Translations under genes and position numbers: made by a program
Notes under the pieces: model-generated
Databases searched by the model: none
What the model saw: only the letters and a program-made list of their open reading frames with translations
Told to the model about the DNA's origin: nothing
Assembly: GCA_035632095.1 (NCBI GenBank)
Contig: DASQHM010000028.1
Span: forward strand, 1 to 36,310
Origin: DASQHM01 sp035632095
Lineage (GTDB): Bacteria; Pseudomonadota; Alphaproteobacteria; Ferrovibrionales; Ferrovibrionaceae
Direction: 5' to 3'
DNA length: 36,310 nt
Shown: positions 1-7,836 of the stretch, piece by piece
How the letters are laid out: the number at the start of each line of letters is the position of its first letter
Position numbering within the stretch: the first letter of the stretch is position 1

Positions 1-93
1 GTCCAGGTCGAACGGCTGCTGAAGAAGATCGCGGGCGAGCTCGGCATCGGCGAAGACGAGCTGAAGCAACGCGCGCTGCTCAAAGCATGCTGA
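1..93 (+). CDS. C-terminal end of an unidentified protein (partial)
   Basis: An open frame runs in from the left edge and stops at TGA 91-93, giving 30 residues that begin VQVERLLKKIAGELGIG and end LLKAC. The tail is charged and probably helical. Nothing in it identifies a family, and the start lies outside the window. The frame could be a chance opening, but the gap and promoter-like sequence that follow it fit a real gene end. Confidence 0.45.
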   Translation, partial: VQVERLLKKIAGELGIGEDELKQRALLKAC

Positions 94-112
94 CTGTAAG
101 GTGGCTTCACTA

Positions 113-141
113 TTGTTTAACGATACACGCGTTAGTATGTA
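113..141 (+). promoter_or_regulatory. Putative sigma70-type promoter of the SYLF lipoprotein gene
   Basis: TTGTTT (113-118) and TATGTA (136-141) are separated by 17 bases in a locally AT-richer gap between the upstream stop and the lipoprotein gene. The start codon at 240 would leave a leader of about 90 bases. The match is by eye only; no other feature is evident in the 94-239 gap. Confidence 0.4.
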
Positions 142-239
142 GAACTGCGAAAATTTAGTGCTGCGCACTGTCGAAAGAGAGCAGCTTCGATTCGACAACC
201 ACGCCTGAGATACGCCCACCAACTGGTAAGAGGCCTACG

Positions 240-803
240 ATGCGGCACCTCAGATCGATCCTTTGCTTGATTGTCGCAGCCGTTATTGCTGGATGCGCCA
301 CCACGAAAGGCGATACTCCAGCGGAGAAGCGGGCGGCCGTCCAGGATATGAGGCGGGATGTCCTGTCTGAGCTGTACAAAATTCATCCCTCCGCGCAGGG
401 AAAGATCAAGGATGCGCCGGGCTATGCTGTGTTCAGCAATGCCAACGTCAACGTGATTTTCGCGAGCTTTGGCGGCGGCTTTGGCGTGGCGCATGACAAC
501 AAATCCAGCAAGGATATCTACATGAAAATGGGCGAGGCCGGCATCGGCCTCGGGTTAGGAGTGAAAGATTTTCGCGCCGTGTTCGTATTCAATGACCGTG
601 CAACGCTCGATCATTTCATCGCTAGCGGCTGGGAGTTCGGCGGCCACGCGGATGCCGCTGCAAAGGCCGGCGACAAAGGCGCCGCCGTCGGCGGCGAGGC
701 GCTTCTCGACGGCGTCACCATCTATCAGCTGACCGAAAGCGGACTTGCCTTGCAGGCAACCGTCAAGGGTACCAAGTACTGGAAAGATGACGATTTGAAC
801 TAG
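240..803 (+). CDS. SYLF/Ysc84-domain lipoprotein
   Basis: A 187-residue protein with a lipoprotein signal: a short positive N-terminus (MRHLR), a hydrophobic stretch, and lipobox VIAGC with the lipidated cysteine at residue 19. The rest matches the SYLF (Ysc84, formerly DUF500) domain: a helical N-terminal part ending in a segment like KDAPGYAVF, then glycine-rich strands (FASFGGGFGVA, MGEAGIGLGLG) and the closing GGEALLDGVTIYQLTESGLALQ. SYLF domains bind phospholipids in eukaryotes; in bacteria they are mostly exported proteins of unknown role. It is therefore probably anchored to the periplasmic face of a membrane. AGAGG lies just upstream of the ATG. It stands alone, with a promoter-like sequence in front and a palindromic repeat element downstream. 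The family call is firm; the function is not known. Confidence 0.85.
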   Translation: MRHLRSILCLIVAAVIAGCATTKGDTPAEKRAAVQDMRRDVLSELYKIHPSAQGKIKDAPGYAVFSNANVNVIFASFGGGFGVAHDNKSSKDIYMKMGEAGIGLGLGVKDFRAVFVFNDRATLDHFIASGWEFGGHADAAAKAGDKGAAVGGEALLDGVTIYQLTESGLALQATVKGTKYWKDDDLN

Positions 804-991
804 TCATTCGGAGCGAAACGTCGAGGCTGACTGTCCGATTGAATTGTATTTCCGAGAACGACGAACTGTACGCTCGGTTGATTCAGCTGGGCGAACCACA
901 CTGCTCCGGGAATGCGCCAGGGATTTGAACCGGCCACTCGTCGCTCGAAAAGAATTTGTCATGACTAAGCGGCTGGCAGTTCCTACCGACT

Positions 992-1078
992 GTCATGGCC
1001 CGCCTTCGTGCCGGCCATCCACGTCGTTCGGCGACCGCGCGGCTTCACGTGGATGGCCGGAACAAGTCCGGGCATGAC
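992..1078. repeat. Long imperfect palindrome (interspersed intergenic repeat)
   Basis: Two arms of about 32-33 bases face each other: 992-1024 begins GTCATGGCCCG and ends GGCCATCCACGT; 1047-1078 begins ACGTGGATGGCC and ends GGGCATGAC. The inner 14 bases or so of the stem are perfectly complementary; the outer parts carry several mismatches. Elements of this GTCATG...GGCCATCCACGT type are common between genes in Bradyrhizobium and its relatives, which is recalled knowledge and not checked here. It lies just past the stop of the cytochrome gene (1112) and could end or stabilise that transcript. The rest of the 804-1111 gap shows no gene. Confidence 0.75.
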
Positions 1079-1111
1079 GCAGAAGCGCAATGGGTGAGGT
1101 CACGCCGCCAG

Positions 1112-2806
1112 CTACTTCGCGTCGGCCGATTTTTGCGTCGCGAGCGGGGCCATGTCCGGCCGATGGAAGCTGTGGCAGGAAATGCAGGTCGACGGAACCT
1201 TGCCTGCTGCCGCTTCGCCGCCGTGGCAGTTCTGGCACGTCTGCACGCGCGGCAACAGCACGTCCGTGGCCGCATCCGATTTGCGCGCGTCGTGGCAGGT
1301 GTCGCAGCTCACGCTCGCATGCTTGTTGTGCACGAAGGCGCCCGCCGGCAGCCAGCGGTCGGCCAGTTTGACCGGCGCGACGGCCCAGGTTCCATCCGCG
1401 CCTTGGTTGACCGTGTGGCAGCCGGCGCAGAGCGCCTTGCCGATCACCAGATCCGCCTGCTCCTTGGCGCGCGAGGTCGCCCAAGCCAGCGCCTCTTTGC
1501 GCTCGCTCTCGGCCAGCGGCTGACCGGGGCGGCGACGCGTCACCTCCGGCGCGTTCTGGTCCTGCACTTCGCCGCGGAGCGCCAGACCGGCGTAGAAATC
1601 CTGCAACACCCGCATCGCCTCCACCGGCTTGCCGTGCGGCAGTTCGCGATCGGGCGCACGGCCGTCGAAACGGAGCGCGTGGCAGCCCTGGCAATCGACG
1701 CTCATGCGGATCGGCAGGAAGCCGACGCCGGCGGCATCGGGCTTGTGGCAACTGGCGCAGTCGAGCTTCACCATGCCCTTGTCGGGGCTGCGCAAGCCTT
1801 CGGGCTTCAGGTGCTTGTCATGCGGGAACTTCAGGCCCGAGTGCTCTTGGGCCTTGGCGTCGGCGTCGAGCGAAACGCGCTGGACGGCGCCCGTGGCCGC
1901 ATCTTGGATAACCCGGGGACGGAACTGCGGATGGTCGCGGCCGAAGTCGGTGACATTGCCGACGGTAACGGCCGGCGAGCGGCTCTTCAGGTCGCCGTGG
2001 CAGCTTACGCAGAACGCCTGGTCGCGCAGCACGATGGGCTCCGGGCCGTTGTGCTCGCGGTGACAGCTTTCGCAATTGCGCCCGGCGATGTCGGCGAAGG
2101 CGAACTTCGCCGTGTCGGCGTGGTGGCGGACGTTGGTGTGGCAGGTGAGGCACGCCTCGTTGGGCACCTTGGCGAAGGCCACCTGGTGGCAGGCGCCGCA
2201 ATTGTCGCCGAAGAACCGATGCGGGCCGGACAATGCGCCGGTGATCCAAACCGAATCGGCACGGCTGAGCGGGCTCCCGCCGCCGCTGCCGGACATCAGG
2301 GCCGACTTGACGCCGACGGGATGGACGAAATGCGCCACCACGGGCAGCGCCAGGAACAGCAGCAGGACGGCCGACGCGAGCACCCACGACCAGCCGCGGA
2401 CGCTCATGGCGACCCGGCGGAGCGAGGTGCGGCTGCGCGCCCGCAATTGCGCCAGATCGTCGCCGAGCGGGCGCACCAGCTCGACGGTGAGGCCGAAATC
2501 CTGGCCCTCGCCGCCCACCACCTGAAGCTCGTAGGGTCCGATGGAAATGCGATCGTCCTGCGCCAGCCGCGCGGCCTGGGTGGCGATGCCGTTCACGCGC
2601 AGGTCGCCCGGCCCCAGCGCTTCGATGAAGTATCCGCCCGGCCGGTCCACGATCTGCGCATGACTGAGAAGTATGCGTTGATCCGGCAAATGCAGATTGC
2701 AATCGGCGCCCCGCCCGAGCCGCAGGATATCGGTCGAGACGATCTCGTCCTTTCGCGCCAAGCCGCCGCGCCGCTTGCGGGTCAGATAGCTGATGAGGAT
2801 GTTCAC
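1112..2806 (-). CDS. FHA-domain decaheme cytochrome c, membrane-anchored
   Basis: A two-part protein of 564 residues from the GTG at 2804-2806; an in-frame TTG at 2834-2836 would add ten and overlap the upstream gene. Residues about 1-110 form an FHA domain (LRLGRG near 29-33, SH at 48-49, VNG at 71-73), a fold that normally binds phosphothreonine peptides. A single hydrophobic helix spans about 140-161. The remainder contains ten CxxCH heme c sites, starting at residues 203, 219, 245, 266, 350, 372, 460, 501, 524 and 541, plus scattered histidines that could be distal ligands. Heme c is attached in the periplasm, so the expected topology is a cytoplasmic FHA domain and a periplasmic decaheme domain. 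It is the last gene of a three-gene operon with a b-heme membrane protein and an NAD(P)H-type flavoprotein. The partner redox substrate is unknown. Domain calls are firm; gating of electron flow by FHA is inference. Confidence 0.88.
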   Translation of the reverse strand: MNILISYLTRKRRGGLARKDEIVSTDILRLGRGADCNLHLPDQRILLSHAQIVDRPGGYFIEALGPGDLRVNGIATQAARLAQDDRISIGPYELQVVGGEGQDFGLTVELVRPLGDDLAQLRARSRTSLRRVAMSVRGWSWVLASAVLLLFLALPVVAHFVHPVGVKSALMSGSGGGSPLSRADSVWITGALSGPHRFFGDNCGACHQVAFAKVPNEACLTCHTNVRHHADTAKFAFADIAGRNCESCHREHNGPEPIVLRDQAFCVSCHGDLKSRSPAVTVGNVTDFGRDHPQFRPRVIQDAATGAVQRVSLDADAKAQEHSGLKFPHDKHLKPEGLRSPDKGMVKLDCASCHKPDAAGVGFLPIRMSVDCQGCHALRFDGRAPDRELPHGKPVEAMRVLQDFYAGLALRGEVQDQNAPEVTRRRPGQPLAESERKEALAWATSRAKEQADLVIGKALCAGCHTVNQGADGTWAVAPVKLADRWLPAGAFVHNKHASVSCDTCHDARKSDAATDVLLPRVQTCQNCHGGEAAAGKVPSTCISCHSFHRPDMAPLATQKSADAK

Positions 2807-2813
2807 GGGCGGC

Positions 2814-3644
2814 CTACCAATAGAAGAAGACGGCAATGACGTGCGCGGCCAGCGCGGCCAGCAGCGCGAAGGCCAGCGGCACGTGCACGAACAGCCAGAC
2901 TTTCATCAGGGCCGCGATCTGCACGTCGCGGCGCGCGCGATGCAGCAGTTCCACCTTGCGCGTCAGCAATGTGACGAGCTGGCGCAACTCGGCGGCGCGC
3001 TCGCCGTGGCTCGCGTCGGCAAGCAGGCGCACGCGCGCCAGCGCCGCCTCGCTCGGGCAGTGGGGATCGCGTCCGGAGATCTGGCGGATGACGCCGCCGC
3101 CGACCGACGTGCGCTGGCTGGATTCGAGCAGCGCGCGGTTGATTTCGTCGCCGAGCGGCATGCCCACGTCGCGGCATTCGCGGTCCACCTCGGCGATTTG
3201 CGACAGCATGGCGTCGAGTGTCATGCCGCGCCGGTTGTCGGTCATCAGGCGCGGATAGCGCCGGTAGACGATGACGCCGAAGAAGCCGCTCACGATTACG
3301 ACCACCATCAGCACATAGGCGAGCGTGTGCACGTTCCAGCCGAAGCGAAAGCCCGCGTGCAGGGTCGCCAGCACGAGCAGCGACGCGCCGAGATAGACGT
3401 GCGCGGACAGCCAAGCCTCGAGCTTGACGTGACCCGGGCCGTAAGTGCGCTTGCGAACGCCGAAGTACATGAGCCACAGCACCAACGCCAGGCTGATGCC
3501 GCCGAGGGTGTAGCCGAGCCAGGTGCCACCGTTCGGCGCCACGAGCGGATGATGCAGCGCATAGACGACGATCGCGACCGCCGCGAGCGCGAGCGCCAGC
3601 TTCAGGTACCGGAACCGGCCGAAATCGATGAATGAGTCGTTCAC
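2814..3644 (-). CDS. Diheme b-type membrane cytochrome-like protein
   Basis: A 276-residue protein starting at GTG 3642-3644, nine bases after the flavoprotein stop. It has about five membrane segments: near 13-31, 43-62, 80-98, 106-127 and 248-274. Two segments each carry a pair of histidines 14 residues apart, H82/H96 and H254/H268, the arrangement that holds two stacked b hemes in cytochrome b and ferric-reductase-type proteins. H106 and H31/H32 are further candidates. Between the last two helices is a soluble stretch of about 120 residues, predicted to face the cytoplasm. The protein is placed, both in the operon and by chemistry, between a cytoplasmic NAD(P)H/flavin/iron-sulfur protein and a periplasmic decaheme cytochrome, so it probably passes electrons across the membrane. 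I do not recognise a named family; the heme assignment rests on the histidine spacing. Confidence 0.75.
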   Translation of the reverse strand: MNDSFIDFGRFRYLKLALALAAVAIVVYALHHPLVAPNGGTWLGYTLGGISLALVLWLMYFGVRKRTYGPGHVKLEAWLSAHVYLGASLLVLATLHAGFRFGWNVHTLAYVLMVVVIVSGFFGVIVYRRYPRLMTDNRRGMTLDAMLSQIAEVDRECRDVGMPLGDEINRALLESSQRTSVGGGVIRQISGRDPHCPSEAALARVRLLADASHGERAAELRQLVTLLTRKVELLHRARRDVQIAALMKVWLFVHVPLAFALLAALAAHVIAVFFYW

Positions 3645-3653
3645 GGCCCGGCC

Positions 3654-6065
3654 TCAGCGCGCGAGCGCGGCAAGGGAAAGGAACGAGCGCGGATCGACGC
3701 GGATCGCGGCGCCGGTCGGGCAGGCGCGCACGCAAGCCGCACCGCCGCCCACGTCCTTGCACATGTCGCATTTGACCGCGTGCTTTGAAACGCCTTCGCG
3801 GTGGGCCTGGCGGAGCGACTTGTCTTCGCCGGGCCCATAGCCCAGGCCGAACATCAGCCAGCTGAACAGTCCCGGCTTCTCCGGCGGCGGCGCCGCCATC
3901 TGGATCACGCCGTAGGGACAGTTGCGCGAGCAGTTGCCGCAGCCGATGCAGCTGTCCGAAATGAACACCTCGCCGTTCGGCGCGCGATGGATGGCGTCCG
4001 GCGGGCAGTCCGCCATGCAGTGGGGGTGCTCGCAGTGCCGGCAGCTCGTCGGCACGTGCACGTTGGCGAAGGTCGGGCCGGCTTCGCGGTCCAAACGCGA
4101 GATGCCGTGGTGGCTCTCGATCTCGGCACACGCCTTCTCGCAATTGTCGCAACGCACGCAAAGCGATTCGTCGATCAGCAGAATGTCGGTGGCCTCGCCG
4201 GCGCCTTGCTCGATCAGGAACTGGATGATGGAACCGGCTTCTGGCGTGTTCTCCATGCGCTCGTTGACGGCAAGCCGTTCGCGAAACTTGGCCTCGACCT
4301 GTTCGCGCAAGGTGGCATCGCTCGCCAGCAGACGCTTGAACGCCTCGCCCTCGATCTTCACCGTTTCGGTGGCGACGGCGGCCCGCACCGTTGCGCTGCG
4401 CGGCGCATTGGACATGAGCGCCATTTCGCCGACGTAGTTGCCGGAGGCGACGTAGGACAGCACCATGTCGCGCCCGCTGATGCGCCGCGACACCGTGACC
4501 GAGCCCGAGCGGATCACGTGCACGCTATCTCCCGGGTCGCCCTGGTTGAACAGGACCTCGCCCTTGCCGAATTTCTGCAAGGTCGCCGAGCGCACCACTT
4601 CGCCGAGCTTGTCGACCGGCGTGCCCGGCGCCACGTAGCTTTGGATCTGGCGCACGATGGCCGCGGCGTCGAGTTCGCGCTTCACCGAATCGACCGAGTT
4701 GATCAGCTTGATCATGGTGCGGCGCTGGGTTTCGATCAGCACGCAATCGCGGCGCGCGACGACGGTCGCGTTGCGCCTACGGCCGGAGATCAAGCCCATC
4801 TCGCCGAAGAAGGCGCCTTGGCCCAGGACAACGACCTCCTTCGAATCCGACGGATTGACCTGGATCTCCACTTCGCCCTGGACGATGGCGTAGAAGCTGT
4901 TGGTGAAGTCGTTCCGGCGAAACACCACTTCGCCCGGCTTCGGCGCATGAATGGTTGAATCGAGCATCAGCTCGCGCAGCAGCAGCGGATTGAGCTCGGC
5001 GAAGAGCGGAACATTGGCGCGAATGGTGGCCAGCACCTGAGCGACCGGAACGTTGCCGAGAGTCTTGAACCTTTCGCGCAGCAGCGGCTCGTCGGCCGGC
5101 TCCAACTTGTTGCCGAGCGCGAACTCGACGACCTCATAGCCCTGGTTCATGGCCTGCTTGATCAGCGGATAGCCGCCGAGCGCGCCGATGATGTAAAGCC
5201 CAGGCACGTTGCTTTCGTAGGTCGCGCTCACTTCCGGCAGCGAACGCGGATCGGCCGAGGGAAAAACGATGCCGCAGCTTTCGACGAACTTGCGCGGCGC
5301 GGTCGCGCCGAGGCGCGCGATGATGCGGTCGCACTTAACCTCGGCCTCGCCGTCGGGAATCTTCAGGGTTATCGATTTGGGGCCGACGGCCGTGGGCGCC
5401 GCGTTGTAGTAGCACTCGATCGTGCCGCTCTCGAGCGCCTTATGGATGAGATCGAGGTTACCCTGCTTGGCGCGGGCGAATTCGCCCGAACGGTTGATGA
5501 TGACGACCATGTTCTGCTTGGTGAGCGCCACCGCGTTCTCGATCGCCGCGTCGCCGGCGCCGACGACGACGATGGTCTCGCCTTCGTATTCGCCCGGATC
5601 GTCCAATTGGTATTGAACATGCGGCTGGTCGGCGCCGGGGCACACGAGTTTGTTCAGGTTGCCCTGCAGCCCGATCGCCAGCACGACGTTTTCCGCCTGC
5701 ACCACCGACTTGTCGCGGAGCGTGATTTCGAAATTGCCCTTCTGGCCTTTGACGCCGACGACCTCGGCGTTGTAGCGGACGTTGACCTTGTTTTGCGCGA
5801 GGCCGCGGTTCCAGGCTTCCAGCACCTCTTCGCGGGCGCCCATGTGAAAGCCGACGTCCGCGCGAAGCGGCAGAACGTCGGGCGTCGACATCACCAGCTT
5901 GCCCTTTTGGTATTTGAAGATGGTGTCGGAGGCGTGATCGGCGCGCTCGAGCACCACATGGGATACGCCGAGCTTGGCGGCATGGCAGCCGGCGCTCAAT
6001 CCCGCCGGTCCCGAACCAATGATGGCGAGCTTGAACCGAACGCCCGCCGCTACTCCGTCCGCCAT
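3654..6065 (-). CDS. Flavin oxidoreductase fused to two cNMP-binding domains and a four-cluster ferredoxin
   Basis: An 803-residue multidomain protein. The ATG at 6063-6065 follows GGAG and begins just before the FAD motif GSGPAG (17-22); frame upstream of it is open but unlikely to be coding. Residues about 10-330 are a thioredoxin-reductase-like FAD/NAD(P) module (second nucleotide motif GAGDAA near 170) without the CxxC redox pair. Two cyclic-nucleotide-binding domains follow, at about 360-460 and 480-590. The second has a canonical phosphate-binding cassette (GEMALMSNAPRSATV, near 546-560); the first has RRRNATV in that place. The C-terminal part carries sixteen cysteines in four groups (from CVRCDNCEKAC near 636 to CVRAC near 782), as in HybA/DmsB-type ferredoxins with four [4Fe-4S] clusters. 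No membrane helix or signal peptide is seen, so it should be cytoplasmic. First gene of the operon. Electron flow from NAD(P)H through FAD and iron-sulfur to the membrane partner, tuned by cAMP or cGMP, is inference. Confidence 0.88.
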   Translation of the reverse strand: MADGVAAGVRFKLAIIGSGPAGLSAGCHAAKLGVSHVVLERADHASDTIFKYQKGKLVMSTPDVLPLRADVGFHMGAREEVLEAWNRGLAQNKVNVRYNAEVVGVKGQKGNFEITLRDKSVVQAENVVLAIGLQGNLNKLVCPGADQPHVQYQLDDPGEYEGETIVVVGAGDAAIENAVALTKQNMVVIINRSGEFARAKQGNLDLIHKALESGTIECYYNAAPTAVGPKSITLKIPDGEAEVKCDRIIARLGATAPRKFVESCGIVFPSADPRSLPEVSATYESNVPGLYIIGALGGYPLIKQAMNQGYEVVEFALGNKLEPADEPLLRERFKTLGNVPVAQVLATIRANVPLFAELNPLLLRELMLDSTIHAPKPGEVVFRRNDFTNSFYAIVQGEVEIQVNPSDSKEVVVLGQGAFFGEMGLISGRRRNATVVARRDCVLIETQRRTMIKLINSVDSVKRELDAAAIVRQIQSYVAPGTPVDKLGEVVRSATLQKFGKGEVLFNQGDPGDSVHVIRSGSVTVSRRISGRDMVLSYVASGNYVGEMALMSNAPRSATVRAAVATETVKIEGEAFKRLLASDATLREQVEAKFRERLAVNERMENTPEAGSIIQFLIEQGAGEATDILLIDESLCVRCDNCEKACAEIESHHGISRLDREAGPTFANVHVPTSCRHCEHPHCMADCPPDAIHRAPNGEVFISDSCIGCGNCSRNCPYGVIQMAAPPPEKPGLFSWLMFGLGYGPGEDKSLRQAHREGVSKHAVKCDMCKDVGGGAACVRACPTGAAIRVDPRSFLSLAALAR

Positions 6066-6281
6066 CGCTCCACAGACCCCCCGGCGTGGCACCTCCCGGC
6101 GTGGCGCGGCTGCGATGATCCGGCGCACGCGAGCGTAGGCACGAGGCTAGGCTCGGCCCCCACGACTGTCAACTAGGGAAGCCCCTAACTGCATAGAATA
6201 TAGCGTCAATTCGCGCTCGCCGACGGCAAGTCGCGGCCATGCTCTTTCGCGCGCGGAAATTCGGCCGGCCGGTGCGCCGAC

Positions 6282-7412
6282 TCAGATGCAATATGTTTTC
6301 AGCGGCGGGAAGCCGTTGAAGCCGACCGACGAATAGGTGTTGGTGTAGGCGCCGGCCGCGAGGATCTGCACTTTGTCGCCGACTTTCAAGTCGAGCGGCA
6401 AGTGGTAGTCCGCCTTCTCGTAGAGAATGTCGGCGCTGTCGCAAGTCGGACCGGCCAGCACGACCGGCCCGGTCGGCCCGCCGTCATGGGGCGTGCGGAT
6501 GCGATACTTGATGGCTTCGTCCATGGTCTCGGCCAGGCCGGAGAACTTGCCGACGTCGAGATAGACCCAACGGCGCTTGTCGCCGTAATGCTTCTCGGAA
6601 ATCAGCACCACTTCGCTTTCGATCACGCCGGCATCGCCCGCGAGGCTCCGGCCGGGCTCGACGACGATTTCCGGGATCTTGTTGCCGAAGTGCTTGCGCA
6701 CCGCGGTCAGGACGCCCTTCGCGTAAGCCTCGATCGGCGGCACCTTGTCGCGATAATGGGCGGGGAAGCCGCCGCCGACATTGACCATGCGGAGCTCGAC
6801 GTCCAATTCGCGCAGGACCGAGAAGAGCTTGGCGATGCTTTCCAGCGCCGAATCCCACTGCCCCACGTCGGTCTGCTGCGAGCCGACATGGAACGACAGG
6901 CCATAGGCGTCGAGGCCCATCTGCTTTGCCCGCACCAGAAGGTCGGCGGCCATTTGCGGATCGCAACCGAACTTCCGCGATAGGGGCCAGTCGGCGCCGG
7001 CGCAATCCATCAGCACGCGGCAATAGACCTTGGCGCCCGGCGCCACTGCGGCGAGCTTGGCGAGCTCGGCCTCGCTGTCGAAGGCGAAGAGACGGACGCC
7101 CTTGGCGAATGCATCCGCGATGTCGCGCTGTTTCTTGATGGTGCTGCCGAAGGATAACCGCTCCGGGCCGACGCCCTGGCCGAGGCAAAGCTCGATCTCG
7201 CCGATGCTCGCCACGTCGAAGTGCGAACCGACGCGCGCCAGGCGGGCCACGATCTCCGGCATCGGATTGGCCTTGGTGGCATAGAACACCTTCGCGCCCG
7301 GCATCAGTTCGGTCAGGCGAAGGTAGCTGTCTTCGATCACGTCGAGGTCGACGACGAGACAAGGCGTCTCGGGGCGCTTCTCGGCAAGGAACCGTGCAAT
7401 TTTCTCGTTCAT
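6282..7412 (-). CDS. Ornithine/lysine decarboxylase (PLP fold type III)
   Basis: A 376-residue enzyme of the alanine-racemase-fold Orn/DAP/Arg decarboxylase family, which decarboxylates basic amino acids to putrescine or cadaverine. Visible motifs in order are YATKANP with the PLP lysine at about 47, HVGSQ, the glycine loop GGGFP, the phosphate site EPGRS, CDSAD with the catalytic cysteine at about 324, and GAYT. The length matches the short alphaproteobacterial enzymes, many of which accept both ornithine and lysine. I start at ATG 7410-7412 (MNEKIARFL), preceded by GGAAAG; an upstream in-frame ATG at 7466 would add an arginine-rich tail unlike the family. The Asp/His details that separate ornithine from lysine specificity cannot be judged here. 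A small basic ORF and a promoter lie upstream on the same strand. Confidence 0.9.
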   Translation of the reverse strand: MNEKIARFLAEKRPETPCLVVDLDVIEDSYLRLTELMPGAKVFYATKANPMPEIVARLARVGSHFDVASIGEIELCLGQGVGPERLSFGSTIKKQRDIADAFAKGVRLFAFDSEAELAKLAAVAPGAKVYCRVLMDCAGADWPLSRKFGCDPQMAADLLVRAKQMGLDAYGLSFHVGSQQTDVGQWDSALESIAKLFSVLRELDVELRMVNVGGGFPAHYRDKVPPIEAYAKGVLTAVRKHFGNKIPEIVVEPGRSLAGDAGVIESEVVLISEKHYGDKRRWVYLDVGKFSGLAETMDEAIKYRIRTPHDGGPTGPVVLAGPTCDSADILYEKADYHLPLDLKVGDKVQILAAGAYTNTYSSVGFNGFPPLKTYCI

Positions 7413-7509
7413 AACGCTGACTTTCCGCGTTCCGCGCGCAGCGCGCGTTGCTGATCGCTTGTTCATGGGGTCCCGATCTGCGGGACTCAGCGCCGCGGGA
7501 GGCGTGCCA

Positions 7510-7698
7510 TCAACCCCGCACCCACATACTGGAGAGCGGGTTCTTCCGGCCGATCAGCGCCGCGTAGTCGACCCGGCCGCGCTTGCGCGCGGTGAATGTC
7601 GACGTCGCTTGGCGAAGGTCGAAGCTGCGGTTATTCGTGCTGCTGCGATTGAAGCCGCTCAGGATGCGTGTGGCCTTGCGGCCAGCTTGGTCCAACAT
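7510..7698 (-). CDS. Small basic protein upstream of the decarboxylase
   Basis: A 62-residue ORF starting at ATG 7696-7698, with a strong ribosome-binding site (GAGAGGGAGC, about six bases before the ATG). The product is rich in arginine, lysine, serine and threonine (for example TARKRGR near 36-42), has no membrane segment, and ends SSMWVRG. It lies 97 bases upstream of the decarboxylase start, on the same strand and behind the same putative promoter, so the two are probably co-transcribed. I do not recognise the family. It could be a real small protein or a leader whose translation affects the downstream gene. The ribosome-binding site and promoter support it; conservation has not been tested. 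Confidence 0.55.
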   Translation of the reverse strand: MLDQAGRKATRILSGFNRSSTNNRSFDLRQATSTFTARKRGRVDYAALIGRKNPLSSMWVRG

Positions 7699-7807
7699 CG
7701 TAGCTCCCTCTCAGAACCGGCTCTTGCCGAACGATCCAAAAAGGACGCCTTACGTCGTTGCATAACCACCAAGGGCCATAGGCACGTGCGGGTGCGTCAA
7801 CCGGTCC

Positions 7808-7836
7808 GCTATATAAACAAGATGCGGTCTGCGCAA
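7808..7836 (-). promoter_or_regulatory. Putative promoter for the small ORF and the decarboxylase
   Basis: Read on the minus strand: TTGCGC (7831-7836), 17 bases, TATAGC (7808-7813), in an AT-rich stretch. It sits about 110 bases before the small ORF's start. Nothing else between 7699 and 7917 looks like a gene. Confidence 0.45.

Noticed and set aside
905..935. Sequence resembling a tRNA T-arm on the minus strand (GGTTCAAATCCC)
   Set aside because: No anticodon arm, D arm or acceptor stem can be folded on either side, and the T stem itself is imperfect. A chance match or a very decayed remnant.
995..2839. Long open frame on the plus strand opposite the decaheme cytochrome gene
   Set aside because: Its product is Arg/Ala/His-rich with no family features and it runs exactly opposite a gene with clear FHA and heme motifs. 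High G+C third positions keep the antisense frame open.
6130..6280. Promoter or FNR/FixK-type box ahead of the redox operon
   Set aside because: TTGACG and TATATT occur in this AT-richer gap on the minus strand, but not at acceptable spacing, and no TTGAT-N4-ATCAA palindrome is present.
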